This document shows positions 59,558 through 64,000 of a stretch of DNA of 64,000 nucleotides, piece after piece (the first letter of the stretch is position 1; the number at the start of each line of letters is the position of its first letter). Made by a program: the position numbers and the translations under genes. A model generated the notes under the pieces. That model worked only from the letters and a program-made list of their open reading frames with translations. It had not been told where the DNA came from and ran no database searches. The stretch is from Exaiptasia diaphana (taxonomy: Eukaryota > Cnidaria > Anthozoa > Actiniaria > Aiptasiidae), in NCBI RefSeq assembly GCF_001417965.1, contig NW_018385166.1:45444-109443 (forward strand), read 5' to 3'.

Positions 59558-62500
59558 TTATAACTTGGATTTCAAAGTGGAAGCTTTGGATTGGAATTGT
59601 CTTAGTTTCATAGCAAGACCCATGTTTCCTTTGAGCTTCAGAAGACCCTTGAAGAATGCCTAATAAATATAGCAAGGATTTGATCATTCCTTTACTAATA
59701 CATGTTTAAATATAATTCGTGATAATCTCCCATCTTTCATGCGGGAAAGTACTAGATCAGATTTTGATCACTGGCCTGACACAGTATTAATGCCATAACC
59801 TTTTTTTAGTTGTGATCATTTGGATCTAGCCTGCATCACATCGGTTCCGGACAAACCACGGTTAAGTTGGACTTAACCGTGGTTTGTCTGGATTTGATGT
59901 AGGCTAATTTGGATCTCAATTCAATGTTTTCCATTACCGTGTATTGTCAGTCATTCTCAGGAATCAAATGGTAATCTACATTTAAGGACTGCATGCCACT
60001 ATGAGATACATGATATAGAAATAAAGGAAAGCTATAGTGCTAGGAAGGAGGTTATTCCAGGAGAAAGACCCTTGGAAATAATTTTAATTAATTTTTCCGA
60101 ATTTATTTCCAAGGGTCTTTCTCCAGGAATAACCTTCCTAGCACTATAATTTTCCTTTATTTCTATATCATCTACCACCTGGCTTTGGACTGTTGTCTTA
60201 ACCATGTTTTGTGCCTTTGTACACTAATACAAAATCTCCTCTCTGTACAGTGTGACCTCAGAAACTTACTTTTTGTGGGCTTAGGTTTCCTGTCATTAGC
60301 TTTATAAAGTCATCATCACTGATGGTAATTGTAACATCCCCTTTGTCTGGAAAAGATATCATTTAAAAATCAATATGTATCTGGAAATAATTTGTTTTCT
60401 GATATTGGTCCACTATATATAATTAATGTTAGTATGTACAAAATAAATTCATCACTGTAACCTGAGGAACCAAATTTCACTGAACCAGCTCCATTCTTGG
60501 CATCCACTATCCATACTCCCTCCTTTCCACCTGGACCTTTCTGAATCTTAAAACAGAAAACTCCTTTGATCTTTTTGACGTAAGCAGCTCCTTCCTGGGA
60601 AATAAAGAATGATATTCATTGAATTGTAGTTCCATATCCACATACCAATCATGCTATCACAATCTCTACTTTAAACAATCTCTGATTTTGTCATCCTGGT
60701 AATAGGAAGGTAAAGATATTATTCGACACAACACAATAGACTTTTTAAAATGGATAATACTCAAAAACCAACTCACTGTTTTCAGTTGTTTTTCAATCTC
60801 ATCAAAAACCACTTTAGCTTTGAAACCAGCAGGGGAGGTCGCTGATGTATATGTAGAGACAGGATGAAACCTGAAGAAAAAATAACCAAAATTTATGGAT
60901 GAACTTTTAACAGCATTTAACAAGCTGTTCAAGGCAGTAAAGAACAGTGAAATATGATGTGTGAAGACCTTTTTTGAGGGAATGCAAGTCGATACAAGGC
61001 CACTATAACTGCACCACCAAGGCCCAAGTTATGCTGAAGTGCTATCCTAGCACCAGGGACTTGTCTCTTGCCACACTCACCACGTAGCTGAAGACACAGT
61101 TCCGTGCACTGGGCAAGCCCTGGAATTGAAATGAATGGATTGCATTATTACATAGACAAAATTACACTGTGTAAATAATGCAGTATTTACCTGTTGCGCC
61201 TAGTGGATGACCTTTAGATATTAACCCTCCGCTAGGATTTATGACATATTTTCCGCCATAAGAATTGTCACCCCTGTCAACTAATTCACCTCCTTTGCCT
61301 ATAATAAGAGGATGAACAGATAACAATATTGTTAAAATAGTGCATGTGTAATAATTCATATACCTTTGTCTTCATCCTTCAGCACAGGGCTCGAAATAAT
61401 GGCTGGTCAAAGGACAATGTCCTTCCAAATTCACTAGATGATTGGCCAAATCGGGTTTTGAAAGGAGTAATTGACCTCACACATTTTTAGACAAATAAAA
61501 AACCAATCAATTCCCAATTCGCTAAATAAATCTTTTACAAGCCATTAAAATGCTTGCTGATCTTTCTGAATATAAAAACCTATATATTCTAAGAAAATAA
61601 TAGTATAATAAAGTTTTTGTCCTTTCAAACTTTGACATGACCTGAGCCCTGCAGCAATTCAATAACAACATTTTCAGCCTTCATTCATTTATATTGAATG
61701 GTTGGAAGGGTGACGGGGAGGATGCAAAGGTGTGGCATAATGAGATTAAAACTGCAACTCCATGTCAAGCACTGACCTTCTTCACACAGTCCTAATCCTT
61801 CATAAGTAAGAAGTTCATTTGTGGAGAAACAATCATGGAGTTCAACAACATCTACTTGTTTGGGTGAAAGCCCTGCATAGAAAGACATTTGACTATTTCA
61901 AGACAAATCTCACATATGACAAGAAGAAAATAATTAGTAGTACCTGTTTTAGAAAAGAGTCTTTGTGCTGCTGCCTTGGTCATATCATATCCAACCTAAA
62001 AAAAATCATAGACCTGTTTAAATGTTCCATATAGTGTCATAAAAGCAGTCATTGAATAGCGCCTTATGACCAAAGAAAAGTCATGATTGAATAAACTTCA
62101 AGGTATGTGTCTCTTAGAGTTCCTTGTTGTTGTTTTCAGTGTTATCTCATTAATCCTCTCCTACATATGTGGTAAGATTAACAAGAAGATACCAGAAAAG
62201 ACTCAGAGGAAGTCTATGTACCCTTTGACAGGTTGTACATAAAGAAAAGTTTCATATGACCATGCAAAGTCACGGATCACAATACAGGGATGACATGGCA
62301 CGGTAAGGTCATGGAACCTCGCCTGGTGGTGATTCCAAATGAAAATAAGGATTCAAGAGTACATCAGCACCACGGCATGTCACGGTCACTTCAGGAAAGT
62401 GTAGCGTTTTTTGCACAGTTATATGAAATCCACTCTAATCACTTTATCTAATAAAGAGAGCTCATTCTACCATCTTTATGCAGCTGTTTTCATTAAATGT

Positions 62501-64000
62501 GCTCTTGAAATCAGTTGCCATTTCCATTCCAACGATTTCAACTGCCTTGTCCTCCAGTTTGTGTTTTTTGACAAATTCTTCACTTGCAAGTATTGCTGCA
62601 GCACTTCCATCTGATGTTGGACTAGATTAGAAAAGAAATAAACTCCTACTACCAGTACAGTTCACATGGCTTTATGTACTACAATACTTTTAGTAGTACT
62701 ATTATTAAGTATGTTTACTAAACAGTAATTTGTTTAAAACAAGTGTTCACTTACCAGCACTGAAGTTTGGTTAGTGGATCATAAATCATAGGGGACTTCT
62801 TGATTTCCTCAAGACTATATTCTTTTCTAAACTGTGAGTTCCTAGCAGCAATGATATGAATAATAATTACACATCAATGGTTTCATACCGGATGTGGTCA
62901 ATGTTGTCAGGTATACTACAATCTAAATATTTTGTACATTGATGAACAGTATAGCCAGAAAAACTCAATGCAAGCAGAGTACCAATTACTCAGCTTTATC
63001 CTTTGATTAATATTTGGTATTACAGCAGTAAAAACATGCAAGAAATACACTAAACTGACTTACGGGTTGTTGACTGAATGCAAATGATTCTTGTACGCAA
63101 TCTTTGCAAAATGATCTGAAGTGGTACCTAAATTACAAAAGCATGCATACATGTATAAGAGGGTAACTGAAATAAATGATAGTTCATTTTGTCAGCTTGA
63201 GCTCTAAATTATACAGGCCAATGTTAACTCACCATACTTTTCCATGTGCTCACGACCTGCATTGCCAAACATCTGTGGTGTAACTGGAGCTGGTGCAAAC
63301 TCATACTTATTCAACATCACTTCCATATGTTTATCCATTGGTGAGGTGCGATCGTTATACTACAATGAAAGATGAAAATTATAGTCCTATAAATTTTAAA
63401 TAAATAACATTGAATTTCCATACATGACCATTTAAACCAACTCTCATGTTTTTCAGAAGAGGTATATGGCATTGATAAATTCTGTTCTTAACTAATATAA
63501 GGCCTCCCTTGCTTGAATCTCTGAATAAGTTCGTTCAATTAACTCACCCTGGAACCAAGTGAACCTTTTTGCATTTTTTCAAAACCTAATGCAAGTGCAC
63601 AGTCACTGATACCTACAACACCAGGAGGAATTATCAGACTCTCTAATTAAATAAACAAAACTTATTACAATGGAAGTAATAATTACCTCCCTCTATTAGT
63701 TGCTTAGCGAGAAACAAGGCACTGGATCCTGTGGCACATGCATTGTTGACCTATATACAGTGTAATATTATTATATAAATATATATAAATCTTTTGACAT
63801 CAGTTGTCAGTTTGAACATTTCAAGTGCAAAGCGGCATATTAAATTCAAATAATTTTTACATACATTGTAAATAGGAATTCCAGTCAAACCAAGCTGATA
63901 CAGTGCTCTTTGTCCACAAGTACTATCACCTGGAGGACAAGTTAGGCATGAATAAAAATATACCATGAAATTCCAGAGAGTTAACACTGGATAAAATACT
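59558..64000 (-). CDS. SCP2: Sterol carrier protein X: peroxisomal 3-oxoacyl-CoA thiolase with SCP2 domain
   Basis: Fourteen exons are readable on the minus strand from the right edge to TAA 59560-59558; the first exons lie beyond the window. Thiolase part: [17 protein letters not shown], the nucleophilic Cys region [17 protein letters not shown] (63690-63750), [32 protein letters not shown] (61780-61860) and [16 protein letters not shown] (61200). SCP2 part: [51 protein letters not shown] and GNMGLAMKL. The C terminus ends SKL, a peroxisomal targeting signal type 1. The family cleaves branched 3-oxoacyl-CoAs (pristanoyl and bile-acid side-chain type) and can yield a separate SCP2 lipid-transfer protein in vertebrates; no internal SCP2 promoter is evident here. 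Two palindromic elements lie in the last intron and a MITE remnant further in. Confidence 0.93.
59829..59906. repeat. Short palindrome in the last SCPx intron
   Basis: GGACAAACCACGGTTAAGT faces ACTTAACCGTGGTTTGTC, with partly matching outer parts (GCCTGCATCACATC / GATGTAGGC). The imperfect arms total about 38 bp with almost no loop. Probably a foldback element. Confidence 0.65.
60011..60170. repeat. Long palindromic hairpin in the last SCPx intron
   Basis: TGATATAGAAATAAAGGAAA, CTATAGTGCTAGGAAGG, TTATTCCAGGAGAAAGACCC and TTGGAAATAA are mirrored in order on the right. The arms are about 75 bp with very few differences, and the loop is TTTAATTAATTTTTCCGA. MITE-like and apparently young. Confidence 0.78.
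62210..62440. repeat. Degraded relative of the 11611-11776 MITE
   Basis: The right end TATATGAAATCCACTCTAAT resembles CATACGAAATCCGCTCTAAT of the intact element, and the left has GTTTCATATGACCATG. The interior shows the same style of words (GTCACGGATCAC, GGCATGTCACGGTCAC). Similarity is partial, so this is a diverged member or a related family. Confidence 0.45.

Noticed and set aside
1-64000. tRNA, rRNA, CRISPR or bacterial-type operons
   Set aside because: No tRNA-like clover-leaf consensus, rRNA stretch or spaced repeat array was noticed, and gene structure is clearly animal throughout.

Overview
This window is intron-rich, AT-rich animal DNA. Introns are short (mostly 50-400 bp) with GT-AG ends, genes are closely packed, and many small palindromic mobile elements sit between and inside them. 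The gene set is metazoan: dystrophin family, Patched-domain protein, NIPA-type transporter, TUT4/7, SCPx thiolase, SAMD1/KAT6-type chromatin protein, astacin-type propeptide and rhodopsin-class GPCRs. Gene density and short introns suggest a compact early-branching animal, for example a demosponge; a placozoan or cnidarian is not excluded. That placement is inference. Scattered single N bases point to a draft assembly. All exon models below were read by eye from splice sites, frame continuity and family resemblance, without transcripts.

Layout. 1-2139 (-): N-terminal part of a Patched-domain (PTCHD3-like) protein, running off the left edge. 2807-7041 (+): complete NIPA-like membrane transporter, head to head with it. 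8799-15591 (-): complete short dystrophin-family protein (WW, EF-like, ZZ, coiled coil). 15757-20392 (+): MTG1-type mitochondrial ribosome GTPase, head to head with the dystrophin gene across 165 bp and carrying a probable minor-spliceosome (U12) intron. 21216-21782 (-): unrecognised helical single-exon gene. 24180-29021 (-): a SAMD1-like protein whose two winged helices and SAM domain flank a KAT6-type double PHD finger. 29560-37621 (+): TUT4/7 terminal uridylyltransferase with a long repetitive charged tail. 38552-39550 (+): intronless orphan gene whose stop codon overlaps that of a convergent GPCR.

39547-55290 is a cluster of five paralogous class A GPCRs in mixed orientation, sharing a phase-1 intron at the end of TM2 and an E/D-R-W-Y motif in place of DRY. 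A tiny secreted protein resembling a free astacin propeptide lies inside the cluster. 57280-58345 is a large inverted repeat with mirrored copies of one ORF and a third, diverged copy in its centre. 58499-59119 (+) is a cysteine-rich single-pass membrane protein. 59558-64000 (-) is SCPx (peroxisomal thiolase plus SCP2 domain, ending in SKL), running off the right edge.

The genes form no pathway or operon. Three divergent pairs (PTCHD/NIPAL, dystrophin/MTG1, SAMD1-like/TUT) suggest shared promoters. The most unusual observations are the SAMD1-KAT6 domain combination, the U12-type intron with an apparent GT-AT boundary, the free astacin propeptide, the three-copy inverted repeat and the nested TA-inserted palindromic elements.
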